From an uncultured Bacteroidales bacterium (GTDB lineage: Bacteria > Bacteroidota > Bacteroidia > Bacteroidales > F082), in the NCBI GenBank assembly GCA_937896895.1, contig CALBNV010000070.1, forward strand, positions 1 through 18,689: a stretch of DNA of 18,689 nucleotides, written 5' to 3'. The position numbers and the translations under genes are program-made. Numbering within the stretch: the first letter of the stretch is position 1; each line of letters begins with the position of its first letter. Shown piece after piece: positions 5,723 to 13,464 of this stretch. The notes beneath the pieces are model-generated. The model made no database searches. It saw only the letters and a program-made list of their open reading frames with translations, and had not been told where the DNA came from.

Positions 5723-6996
5723 GTTTTCTGCTGTTTCTTCTTCGCAGCAGGAAAAAGGACGTTGTTTAAGATGAGTCTGTAGCCGGGCGAGTTCGGGTGC
5801 ATCTCCAAGTCTGTCGGTTGGTCGCCGACGAGATGGCGGTAGTCTTCCGGGTCGTGGCCGCCGAAGAAGGTCCAGAATCCGTTGCCGTAGTCGCCGTGGA
5901 TGTAACGGTCCTCGCCCAACGCCGCGTTGTCACCGAGCACGACGACGGTCGGCTTGACAAAGCGCTTGTCGAAAGCCGTCGTCTGGCCCATGAAGCCTTT
6001 TATCAGTTTCTCGTGACATTGCGTGAGCATCGTCGGCACGGGGTCCCATTTTGCTGAGAAGTCGAAGAGCAGGAAGAAGTCGTTGCCTTCCTTCACCGAC
6101 TTCGGGCGCGTCTCGGTGACGTCGATGTTCGACACCTCGTATTCCTGCGGGTTCGTCGAGACGGTGAAGTCGGTGAAAGCGAAGCAGTTGTCGTAGTTGA
6201 GTCGTTGCGGGTCGCCGGGGCGTATGGCGTCGCCGTCGAACATCACGTCGCAGATGTCGAGGCCATCGGCGGCGAGGGCGATGTCGTAGCTGTCGGGTGC
6301 GGAGCACATCGCGAAGAGGTAGCCGCCGCCGGCCACGAAGTCGCGTATCTTCTTCGCCACGGCGAGCTTCAGCTGCGACACCTTGCTGAAGCCATGCCTC
6401 CGTGCCGTCTCCTCCTGTTTCTGAACGTCTTCCTTGTACCACGGGTAGTTGCGGTAACGCACCCAGAACTTTCCGTACTGCCCCGTGAAGTCCTCATGGT
6501 GCATGTGAAGCCAGTCGTATGAAGGCAGCACGCCGTCGAGCACCTCGTCGTCATAGATGATGTCGTAAGGAATCTCGGCGTAAGTCAGGACGAGGGTGAC
6601 GGCGTCGTCCCACGGCAGTATGTTCTTCGGGGCATAGACCGCGAGACGCGGCACTTTCTGGAGTTTCATCTCGTCCATGTTCACGCCCGGGTCGGCGATC
6701 TCGGCGAGTATCGACTCCGCCTGCACGTCGGCAATGACCTGATACGAGACGTTGCGCAGCTTGCATTCGCGCTCGAACATGTCATGGTACGGGATGAGGT
6801 AGCTGCCGCCCTTGTAATTCAGCAGCCAACTGATCTCCACCTCGCGTTCGAGAATCCAGTAAGCCACGCCGTAAGCCTTCAAATGGTTGGTCTGCGTCTC
6901 GTCCATCGGCACGAGGATATACGCCGCATTCACCCTCTGAACACTCAACAGCGTGACGGCCAATAATATAAGAAATCTTTTAAAAGTGTTTATCAT
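5719..6996 (-). CDS. Secreted Bacteroidota protein usually labelled asparagine synthetase B; GATase-like fold suspected
   Basis: 425 residues from the ATG at 6996; seven extra codons upstream are possible, but this start gives a clean signal peptide (MINTFKRFLILLAVTLLSVQ, ending VNA). The mature protein begins AYILVPMDETQTNHLKAYG, a sequence type found throughout Bacteroidota and commonly named asparagine synthetase B. It lacks both features of real AsnB: no Cys2 N-terminal nucleophile and no SGGxDS ATP-pyrophosphatase loop. The segment FVAGGGYLFAMCSAPDSYD, with Cys231 after a glycine turn, resembles the nucleophile elbow of class I glutamine-amidotransferase/ThuA-like folds. The C-terminal HPNSPGYRLILNNVLFP is strongly conserved in my memory of the family. 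It lies 24 bp behind the O-antigen-ligase-like gene, so the two are probably co-transcribed. True function unknown; likely periplasmic. Confidence 0.85.
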   Translation of the reverse strand: MINTFKRFLILLAVTLLSVQRVNAAYILVPMDETQTNHLKAYGVAYWILEREVEISWLLNYKGGSYLIPYHDMFERECKLRNVSYQVIADVQAESILAEIADPGVNMDEMKLQKVPRLAVYAPKNILPWDDAVTLVLTYAEIPYDIIYDDEVLDGVLPSYDWLHMHHEDFTGQYGKFWVRYRNYPWYKEDVQKQEETARRHGFSKVSQLKLAVAKKIRDFVAGGGYLFAMCSAPDSYDIALAADGLDICDVMFDGDAIRPGDPQRLNYDNCFAFTDFTVSTNPQEYEVSNIDVTETRPKSVKEGNDFFLLFDFSAKWDPVPTMLTQCHEKLIKGFMGQTTAFDKRFVKPTVVVLGDNAALGEDRYIHGDYGNGFWTFFGGHDPEDYRHLVGDQPTDLEMHPNSPGYRLILNNVLFPAAKKKQQKT

Positions 6997-7020
6997 AAAA
7001 TCAATTTCTAAAATCAAAAG

Positions 7021-8940
7021 TCATTTTCCTTGAAGATGAGTCAAAGTACGATGCAGCTTCATGGTCGTCTGATATTCGGATTCTATTCTCTTCTTTGTGT
7101 CTTCGATGTTTTCGTTTTCAAAAAAAACGGCATCGTTAATCAGGATATTTTTCACATTTTCATCCATTTTTATTGCCGAGATTACAGCGTTGGCTTTATC
7201 CAAATCATTGTTTTTCAAGTAAATATACGACAAATTAAAATACGGATATAGGAAACCTGAACTTATTTGCATGGCTTTTTTGAAATGCGCCACCGCCGCT
7301 TCTATGTTTCCGCAGGCATATTCGGCGGCGCCGAGGTCATTGAGGTTTTGCTTGCAGAACGGCATGTCGTCGTGCGCCTTTCTGTAATCAGCCAACGAAC
7401 CAGGAAGTCCGAGCTGTTCCTTCGCCTTCCCGATGTGCCAACTGACAGGAAGCCCGTTATAATCAACGGTATAGAGTACGGAAGCGGCTTCTTCATAGCA
7501 TCGCAAAGCAGTCTTCCAGTCGTTATTTCTGACCGCATTGGCCGCAGCCGCAACATTATGTTCGCCTTTATATCTGAAGAAGCCGACAAATACGGTGAAG
7601 ACCAAGACGGCGACCGGCACACATTTCCATAAAGTGTTAAGTTTCAAGCTATTATATTCGTTTTTATCCTTTGTTATATATGTAAAAAGAACAGCATACA
7701 TCGCCGCCTTCCAGATGAAATATTCGGTCTTGTCGCTCGGGAAACTGAAAAACGAATTGACGCAGCAGCCAACAAACGCGCTCAAGACGACGGCTCCATA
7801 AACGAAGTCACGCCGGTCATCGGCCTTGCATATTGCAAAGAACGGCTTCATTATCAACAAGATGACAAAAAGCAGGCAGACGAAGAAAGTCACGTGGCCG
7901 CATTCAGCCAGCAGACCTAAAAACTCGTTGTGAGGTCTTGTGAAATTGACGTTCCAATAATTGGCACTGTAAAGTTCTGACAGTCCGTAGTCGGGAAACA
8001 TAATCTGCCAGTTGCCGACACCGCAGCCGTTAAAAGGGTGGTCATCAATCATTTCATACGTCTTTTCCCACAAAATGAAACGTTCGTACAGCGACGATGT
8101 CGAATGATACGCGTATTCGACAGTGGTTTCATCCGCCGTCTTTGGCACATCGACCTCCACTAAAAGCCGCATTCCGACCGTGAAAAACAAGAAGACTACG
8201 ACGAAGACAACAGCCGTCGTCCACAACTTGAATTTTCTTGAAAACGAGATGTTTCTCTTTCTCACAAAGAACATGACAGCGAAAATCGCCACAGCCGCCG
8301 CATACGAGAGCATCACGGCCCTTGATTTCAGGATGACGACAAGCGCAAACGACACGGCAAAAAGCGTCACTGACAGCAATTTGCATGATTTTCTTTTCGC
8401 TTCGGCGACGTATGCCAATGCGAACGAAGACAGCACGAACAGCATAATCGTCAGAAAGGTCTTGTTGCCGTTCAGCCCTGTGACCTTGTACAGACTGCCG
8501 AAGCTGAAATCATCGACATGAAACAGCTGCATGCACGACACCAGCAGATAAACCGCCAACGTCACGACGCACCCGGCATACAAGGTCTTACGCGCAGCTT
8601 TTTCATTGATAACAAACAGATTGTAAAACATTATCGCGAGCAGGAAAGTCAATACATATTTCGAATAAACGAACAGCGACTCGCCTGTGTTCACGGCGGA
8701 AAACACCGACAGACCAACTGCGAATATCGAAGCAAGATAAACGTAAAACACCTTTGACTTCGGGACGAGCATCGGCCTTGGAGAGAACAATTTAATCACG
8801 AAAAGTAACAGCAGACCGGCGGCGGCAATCAAATACCTGACGGCAAAAACTGTTGTTCCCTGCAACATGTCGAAAGTCACGCATCCGGCAATCAGCAGGA
8901 TTCCCACCAAAAAGAGAACTATTTTGTCATTTTTCACCAT
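7021..8940 (-). CDS. O-antigen ligase / Wzy_C-family polytopic membrane protein with C-terminal TPR region
   Basis: 639 residues. About 12 hydrophobic segments fill residues 7-465. Between roughly residues 260 and 350 is a large soluble loop with family motifs: SSLYERFILWEKTYEMIDDHP, NGCGVGNWQIMFPDYG and RPHNEFLGLLAECG, with His337 at the position conserved in WaaL/Wzy/PglL-type enzymes. Residues about 470-600 contain TPR-like helical pairs (WKTALRCYEEAASVL, NIEAAVAHFKKAMQ, YFNLSYIYLKNNDLDKANAV). Family members join or polymerise lipid-linked glycans at the outer face of the inner membrane, onto lipid A core or onto protein. No glycosyltransferase genes are nearby, so the substrate is open; a TPR tail occurs in Bacteroidota proteins of this type. 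Own promoter at 9042-9049, with the asparagine-synthetase-B-like gene downstream. Confidence 0.88.
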   Translation of the reverse strand: MVKNDKIVLFLVGILLIAGCVTFDMLQGTTVFAVRYLIAAAGLLLLFVIKLFSPRPMLVPKSKVFYVYLASIFAVGLSVFSAVNTGESLFVYSKYVLTFLLAIMFYNLFVINEKAARKTLYAGCVVTLAVYLLVSCMQLFHVDDFSFGSLYKVTGLNGNKTFLTIMLFVLSSFALAYVAEAKRKSCKLLSVTLFAVSFALVVILKSRAVMLSYAAAVAIFAVMFFVRKRNISFSRKFKLWTTAVVFVVVFLFFTVGMRLLVEVDVPKTADETTVEYAYHSTSSLYERFILWEKTYEMIDDHPFNGCGVGNWQIMFPDYGLSELYSANYWNVNFTRPHNEFLGLLAECGHVTFFVCLLFVILLIMKPFFAICKADDRRDFVYGAVVLSAFVGCCVNSFFSFPSDKTEYFIWKAAMYAVLFTYITKDKNEYNSLKLNTLWKCVPVAVLVFTVFVGFFRYKGEHNVAAAANAVRNNDWKTALRCYEEAASVLYTVDYNGLPVSWHIGKAKEQLGLPGSLADYRKAHDDMPFCKQNLNDLGAAEYACGNIEAAVAHFKKAMQISSGFLYPYFNLSYIYLKNNDLDKANAVISAIKMDENVKNILINDAVFFENENIEDTKKRIESEYQTTMKLHRTLTHLQGK

Positions 8941-9041
8941 AAAATCAAAATTTCAGTCGGACTCGCACTTAATTCAGTAATCTATTTTACAATCTGACAA
9001 TCAATCATTTATAAACTTTTCATCTAAAATCAAATTTCCTG

Positions 9042-9049
9042 CAAAGATA
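9042..9049 (-). promoter_or_regulatory. -7 box for the O-antigen-ligase-like gene
   Basis: TATCTTTG on the minus strand, about 100 bp upstream of the ATG at 8940, inside the 180-bp divergent gap with gcvT. Confidence 0.5.
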
Positions 9050-9062
9050 TATCATTTTTTAC

Positions 9063-9070
9063 TATTTTTG
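9063..9070 (+). promoter_or_regulatory. -7 box for gcvT
   Basis: TATTTTTG followed by CACC, 50 bp before the gcvT ATG. It lies 13 bp from the oppositely oriented -7 box, so the two promoters are back to back. No glycine-riboswitch-like stem pair is visible in the roughly 45-nt leader. Confidence 0.55.
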
Positions 9071-9120
9071 CACCCGATAAATCAGTTTTTCAAGATCAGG
9101 AACTTAAAAATTATATTACA

Positions 9121-10239
9121 ATGGAAAACACAGAATTGAAGAAGACAGCATTGAATGCAATGCACTATGAGATGGGTGCCAAGATGGTCCCGTTCGCAGG
9201 TTTCGACATGCCGGTTCAGTTTGAAGGCGTGAACGTTGAACACGAGACAGTCCGCAAGGGCGTTGGTGTCTTCGACGTGTCGCACATGGGCGAGTTCCGC
9301 GCGAAAGGCCCGAAGGCTTTCGCATTGGTGCAACGTTGCACCACAAACGACGTGGCGGCATTGGTTGACGGCAAGGTCCAATACACATGCCTGCCGAACG
9401 GCAAGGGCGGCATCGTTGACGACATGCTGGTCTATCGCGTTGCTGAAGACGAATACTTCATGGTTCCGAACGCGGCTAACATCGACAAGGACTGGGCATG
9501 GATGTCGGCAGTGGCGAAGGAGATGGGCATGGAGCTCGGCGTCGAGTTCATCAACGAGAGCAGCCAGTGGTCACAGCTCGCGGTGCAAGGCCCTCTCGCG
9601 CTCAAGGCGATGCAGAAACTCACAAAGACGACCGTTGAAGACATGGAATACTACACATTCAAGATCCTGGAGTTTGCAGGCGTGAAGGACATCATCTTCT
9701 CGACGACAGGTTACACAGGCGCCGGCGGCTGCGAGATCTACATCCCGAACGCTGAGGCGGTGAACATCTACAAGCAGGTTCTCGAAGCCGGCAAGGAGTT
9801 CGGCATCAAGCCTATCGGTCTCGGCGCACGCGACACTCTCCGCCTCGAGATGGGTTTCTGCCTCTACGGCAACGACATCTGCGACACCACATCGCCTATC
9901 GAGGCAGGTCTCGGTTGGATCACCAAGTTCGTTGACGGCAACGACTTCATCGACCGCGAGCGTCTCGCACAGCAGAAGGCCGAGGGCGTCACACGCAAGC
10001 TCGTCCCGTTCATCATCACAGGCAAGGGCATCGCACGCCACGAATACGAGATCTGCGACGCCGAAGGCAACCACATCGGCGAGGTGACCTCAGGCACAAT
10101 GGCGCCGTCGGTGAAACAGGCCATCGGCATTGGCTACGTGAAGAAAGAGTTCTCAAAGGCCGGCAGCGTGATCTACATCAAGGTGAGAGAGAAACTCATC
10201 CCCGCCGAAGTCACGAAACTTCCTTTCTACAAGGCGTAA
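9121..10239 (+). CDS. gcvT: Aminomethyltransferase, T protein of the glycine cleavage system
   Basis: 372 residues, full length. It transfers the methylene of aminomethyl-lipoyl H protein to tetrahydrofolate with release of ammonia, in the cytoplasm. Family landmarks: MVPFAGFDMPVQF near the N-terminus, FDVSHMGEF, GGIVDDMLVYR with the conserved catalytic-region Asp, NAANIDKDWAW, AVQGPLA, STTGYTGAGGCEIY, LGARDTLRLEMGFCLYGNDI, PIEAGLGW, and the C-terminal GEVTSGTMAPSVKQAIGIGY. Neither gcvH nor gcvP is adjacent, so the gcv genes are dispersed here. Codons are strongly C/G-ending, typical of a well-expressed gene in this genome. A 15-bp terminator follows. Confidence 0.97.
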   Translation: MENTELKKTALNAMHYEMGAKMVPFAGFDMPVQFEGVNVEHETVRKGVGVFDVSHMGEFRAKGPKAFALVQRCTTNDVAALVDGKVQYTCLPNGKGGIVDDMLVYRVAEDEYFMVPNAANIDKDWAWMSAVAKEMGMELGVEFINESSQWSQLAVQGPLALKAMQKLTKTTVEDMEYYTFKILEFAGVKDIIFSTTGYTGAGGCEIYIPNAEAVNIYKQVLEAGKEFGIKPIGLGARDTLRLEMGFCLYGNDICDTTSPIEAGLGWITKFVDGNDFIDRERLAQQKAEGVTRKLVPFIITGKGIARHEYEICDAEGNHIGEVTSGTMAPSVKQAIGIGYVKKEFSKAGSVIYIKVREKLIPAEVTKLPFYKA

Positions 10240-10251
10240 GTAGTAGAAAGT

Positions 10252-10269
10252 CATAAAGTTCATAAAGTT
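10252..10269 (+). repeat. Tandem 9-bp repeat after gcvT
   Basis: CATAAAGTT occurs twice without spacer (10252-10260, 10261-10269), just before the terminator. The core ATAAAGTT recurs in the pnp-rpoD gap. Confidence 0.7.
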
Positions 10270-10270
10270 A

Positions 10271-10310
10271 AAAGTGGGCTGACGCTCGGTGCGTCAGCCC
10301 ACTTTTTTAA
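10271..10310. terminator. Strong bidirectional terminator (gcvT and DUF5723-type gene)
   Basis: A perfect 15-bp stem (10271-10285 with 10291-10305), 5-nt loop TCGGT, with a T-run on the 3' side and A's on the 5' side. It serves both convergent genes. Confidence 0.95.
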
Positions 10311-10327
10311 TATCCACCAGCTCACAT

Positions 10328-11746
10328 TCATTTCTCCGGTTTGCCGATAGTGAACACGAGGCCCAGCCTCAAGTCGGCGGTGTTGTACGACGTGGCCATC
10401 TCAACCGTTGACTTGCCGATTTTAGAAAGCATCATGACGTTGTCAGTGACCGCATAGAAGTTGACAGGCCCGAAGTGGAAACCGAGGCCAAGGCCGATAC
10501 TGTTGCCGGAATATTTCGACATCGTGTAGTTAGCCGTGATGTTGATATGTCTCACAAACGAGCCGCTGTACGCCAAAGTGAATGCCGGATACATCTGGCC
10601 TTGGTGTTTGTAGAGCTGCCCTATCGCGGTAATTCGCAGCATCGGGTTCAGCTCATAGTATCCGTCAACCATAACCCTCGTGTTAAGATACGTCTTATAG
10701 CTATCGCCATTGAAAAGCGAATCATTGCCCCAGACGTTTTTGAGAAGATTGTCAAGCATCGACTTGTAGTCTATTCCGAGGTCAATATTACTGATGTCAT
10801 CTATGATTTGAGCAACCACTTGTGTATCTTCGACATCCACGCTCTTGACCTTAGCATTCTTCCATTTGATGAAACCGATGTCGCACACGCTCGCCGAGAT
10901 GCCCCAGTGTTCGTTTATCACATACGACGCGCCAAAGTCGATGCCGAGGCCAAGGTTTTCAGTATAGCTACTTTTACTGATTGCGTTTCCTATGGAGTCG
11001 GAGTTAAACAGGTTCGTGATGTCGCCGATTCTCCCCATATTAATTCCGAGCACCGAGGATGTCTTGATGTCAAGGTCCACGCTGGCGGATATGCCGTAAG
11101 TGTCGGGGTCGGTGTATATGCGGGTCCTGTCGCTGTTGATTTCCGCATTGGCAAGACCGAGCAACAGTTTCGGGCGCACACCCACAGTCAGCTTGTCATT
11201 TATCTCATATTGCACTCCGACACCAATCTCGGAATACAAGGTGGCGTCTGTGTTGATGTTGAAGTCAGCTGGGTTGTCCAAGCCCATGTAATTGCCGTTT
11301 CCGAGAAGGAAGAAGCCGACGAAATCCTTTGAGTAGTCAAGGCCTGCGTTCATCTTGAGCCTCCAGTCAACGTTGAAGAACAATTTTTTCACGCGGAATC
11401 CGACATTGAGTATGTCGAGTGAGAAATCAGCTTTGACTGTATTATCCTTATCATTGAGGCTTTGTATGAATTTGTTCGCATCAATTGCCACAGGCACACC
11501 GTTTTCAAACCTGTAGATGTTGTCGTATTTGATACTTGTGTTCAGCACGCCGAGGTTTATGTTTGAGATGCCGAAGCCAACAATGCCATTGTACTTGACC
11601 CTGTTGCCAGGATTGAGATAGTTATTATATGGCATATCGCGCAAAAGCGATAGCGTGAGACCTTCATTCTGAGCTTCAGCGGAGAACGCCGCCAGTACAA
11701 ATATGACGGCAAAAAACAATCTGTATATTTTTTTCATGGCATTCAT
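10328..11746 (-). CDS. DUF5723-type outer-membrane beta-barrel protein
   Basis: 472 residues. Signal peptide (MKKIYRLFFAVIFVLAAFSA, cleavage after residue 25, giving Gln26). Start could also be Met4; the ATG at 11746 leaves 3 bp to the upstream stop, fitting translational coupling. The mature protein is a series of alternating beta strands with aromatic and glycine girdles (NPGNRVKYNGIVGFGISNIN, LFFNVDWRLKMNAG, SIGLGLGFHFGPVNFYAV) and ends with a strand (LRLGLVFTIG), as expected of a transmembrane barrel. Bacteroidota proteins with a PYNNYLNPG-like early motif are grouped as DUF5723; I assign this by resemblance. Function unknown. It is paired with the lipoprotein gene immediately upstream, so the two products probably act together at the outer membrane. 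Confidence 0.82.
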   Translation of the reverse strand: MNAMKKIYRLFFAVIFVLAAFSAEAQNEGLTLSLLRDMPYNNYLNPGNRVKYNGIVGFGISNINLGVLNTSIKYDNIYRFENGVPVAIDANKFIQSLNDKDNTVKADFSLDILNVGFRVKKLFFNVDWRLKMNAGLDYSKDFVGFFLLGNGNYMGLDNPADFNINTDATLYSEIGVGVQYEINDKLTVGVRPKLLLGLANAEINSDRTRIYTDPDTYGISASVDLDIKTSSVLGINMGRIGDITNLFNSDSIGNAISKSSYTENLGLGIDFGASYVINEHWGISASVCDIGFIKWKNAKVKSVDVEDTQVVAQIIDDISNIDLGIDYKSMLDNLLKNVWGNDSLFNGDSYKTYLNTRVMVDGYYELNPMLRITAIGQLYKHQGQMYPAFTLAYSGSFVRHINITANYTMSKYSGNSIGLGLGFHFGPVNFYAVTDNVMMLSKIGKSTVEMATSYNTADLRLGLVFTIGKPEK

Positions 11747-11749
11747 AAT

Positions 11750-13381
11750 TTATAAGACATCATCAATATCAATTCCGTTTGTTTTGGTTTTCAAGCCTAT
11801 TTCAAGTCGCACCGAATTGTCCGCCTTGATGCTCACCTCTTTGTTCTCTGTTGAGACCCCAATGTTGAGCAGAAGATGGTCGGCGGAGAGCACTCTCTCG
11901 ATACGTTCATCACCATCTATAGACGTTATGATTTCGCAGAACTCATACAGTCCGTCATAGCTCGGTTTGATGACGTTGCTGCCAGGCATAAGCAGCGAGT
12001 CGATGACTTCGCCTTCTCTCAACACGTATATCTGCATCGTCAGCTCAATCGGCAGTCCGTTATACACCCTGAATTTAAACTCCATTCCGTCGAGGAACTT
12101 CTGGACATTTCCGCCGTCGATATGAAACTTTACGGTGTCAGTGTATTTCAATTCGTCGATCTTGAATTTAAGAGGCACCACGGCTTCGGCGGAGATGTCG
12201 ATGTGCGAGTCACGGTTGACTTCAACGTGAGTCCCGCCCATGTTTATACTGCCATTCCACACCATGCCATCGCAACCATCAACAACGTTGATATAATCCA
12301 CGATGTGTTCGGAGACGCTTTCCGCCACAGGGGTGAATATATCGATGTTTCCTTTCAATTCAATGTCGAAATTTTCTTTCAACAGTGAGTTGTAATGCAC
12401 ACCTGACACATCATAACGTAAAAAGCCAAAAGTGTCAACGGCGGCTGTCGCCCCGAGACCGAACGTATTGATGTAGTTCAGTTGCAGCTCCGGTCTGTAC
12501 AGGTCAAGATTGCCATTGACACCTTTGATTCCGAATTTCACATCTATCGTGTCAGCATACGTCTGTGTTATCTCCGACAAGACACCGTCGATGCTGTAAA
12601 TCAAGAGGTTGGCGAGGGAACCTTCGATATCAACATGCACCTTCCCTCCTATTTGTCCGCCCATGGCATCGTATGCCGCCTTGTCGATGTTGGCCGAGAC
12701 ATTCAACGTGCCGGAGAACACTATCATTCCACTTTTAGGTTCGATGATCATTCCGGCAAGGTCTTGGTTAACATCGCCAGGGTTTGTCAATGACACCTCG
12801 AATCCGATACCGCTGTTATACAAGATCTCATTGGTTTGCATAACCGCCGACTGCACCTGCACAGGGAAAGCCTGTTCCGGCGCCGCATTCACATGAAACG
12901 CCAGGTTGCCGGATTCCATAACGAGGCTGTTCAGTTCAAACTGTTCAACGGCAAAATTCACGGCAAACATTGTATCCGCATCAACTTGTATCTGATATTC
13001 AAACACATATGATGGATCATAAGTCCAAATCTGCGCCACTTCCGCAGGGATTTCAACAACGGGGACATCCACGTCACAGCTGTTTTGGATTTGAATATCT
13101 TCTACTCTGTCGAGAAGTTTCGCCCCGTTGACGACATCACGGATCGTGTCGTAAAAGATGGCGCACACGGTGTTGTCGGGCATAACTCTGACCCATTCCA
13201 CGGAAGTGGAATCCATACGTTCAAGCAATTCGCTGACTGAAACTTCGTCCTGCAGCAAAGACAGTGCGAATGAGTTATTCACTTCAATTTTTCTGACATT
13301 GTTTTTCTTGCAGGAAGGAAACGCGAGCGTCACGGACGCCACCAATGCCACACAAAGACACTTAATAAATCTACTCTTCAT
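11750..13381 (-). CDS. Large beta-rich lipoprotein of unknown function
   Basis: 543 residues from the ATG at 13381. A 33-codon longer reading reaches 13480 but would run through the promoter at 13402-13409. The chosen start gives a lipoprotein signal (MKSRFIKCLCVALVASVTLA then FPSC, lipidated Cys24) followed by KKNN. The mature part consists of beta-strand repeats with D-V-x-I-x patterns (VKFGIKGVNGNLDLYRPEL, FDIELKGNIDIFTPV, HIDISAEAVVPLKFKID). I see no enzyme motif. It is followed after 3 bp by the barrel gene, so the two are almost certainly co-transcribed. The pairing suggests a barrel plus lipid-anchored partner, possibly in surface or lipid handling; that is inference. I do not recognise a named family. 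Confidence 0.83.
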   Translation of the reverse strand: MKSRFIKCLCVALVASVTLAFPSCKKNNVRKIEVNNSFALSLLQDEVSVSELLERMDSTSVEWVRVMPDNTVCAIFYDTIRDVVNGAKLLDRVEDIQIQNSCDVDVPVVEIPAEVAQIWTYDPSYVFEYQIQVDADTMFAVNFAVEQFELNSLVMESGNLAFHVNAAPEQAFPVQVQSAVMQTNEILYNSGIGFEVSLTNPGDVNQDLAGMIIEPKSGMIVFSGTLNVSANIDKAAYDAMGGQIGGKVHVDIEGSLANLLIYSIDGVLSEITQTYADTIDVKFGIKGVNGNLDLYRPELQLNYINTFGLGATAAVDTFGFLRYDVSGVHYNSLLKENFDIELKGNIDIFTPVAESVSEHIVDYINVVDGCDGMVWNGSINMGGTHVEVNRDSHIDISAEAVVPLKFKIDELKYTDTVKFHIDGGNVQKFLDGMEFKFRVYNGLPIELTMQIYVLREGEVIDSLLMPGSNVIKPSYDGLYEFCEIITSIDGDERIERVLSADHLLLNIGVSTENKEVSIKADNSVRLEIGLKTKTNGIDIDDVL

Positions 13382-13401
13382 AATTTTTTGATAAATTTTC
13401 G

Positions 13402-13409
13402 CAAAAGTA
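13402..13409 (-). promoter_or_regulatory. -7 box for the lipoprotein/barrel operon
   Basis: TACTTTTG on the minus strand, 20 bp before the ATG at 13381. It supports the shorter start. Confidence 0.55.
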
Positions 13410-13441
13410 CAAAAAATTCTCACACTACACTGATTTTGTAT

Positions 13442-13449
13442 TATTTTTG
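13442..13449 (+). promoter_or_regulatory. -7 box for the antiporter-like gene
   Basis: TATTTTTG, 15 bp before the ATG at 13465. It lies in a perfect 14-bp palindrome ATTTTTGCAAAAAT (13443-13456). Confidence 0.55.
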
Positions 13450-13464
13450 CAAAAATTTGATTGT

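Noticed and set aside
5719..6996. True asparagine synthetase B
   Set aside because: It is secreted and has neither the N-terminal Cys nucleophile nor the SGGxDS loop.
10475..11332. Long open frame of 285 codons on the plus strand
   Set aside because: It lies opposite the DUF5723-type barrel gene, which has a signal peptide, sensible composition and operon context; the plus frame reads as low-complexity His/Val-rich sequence without motifs.
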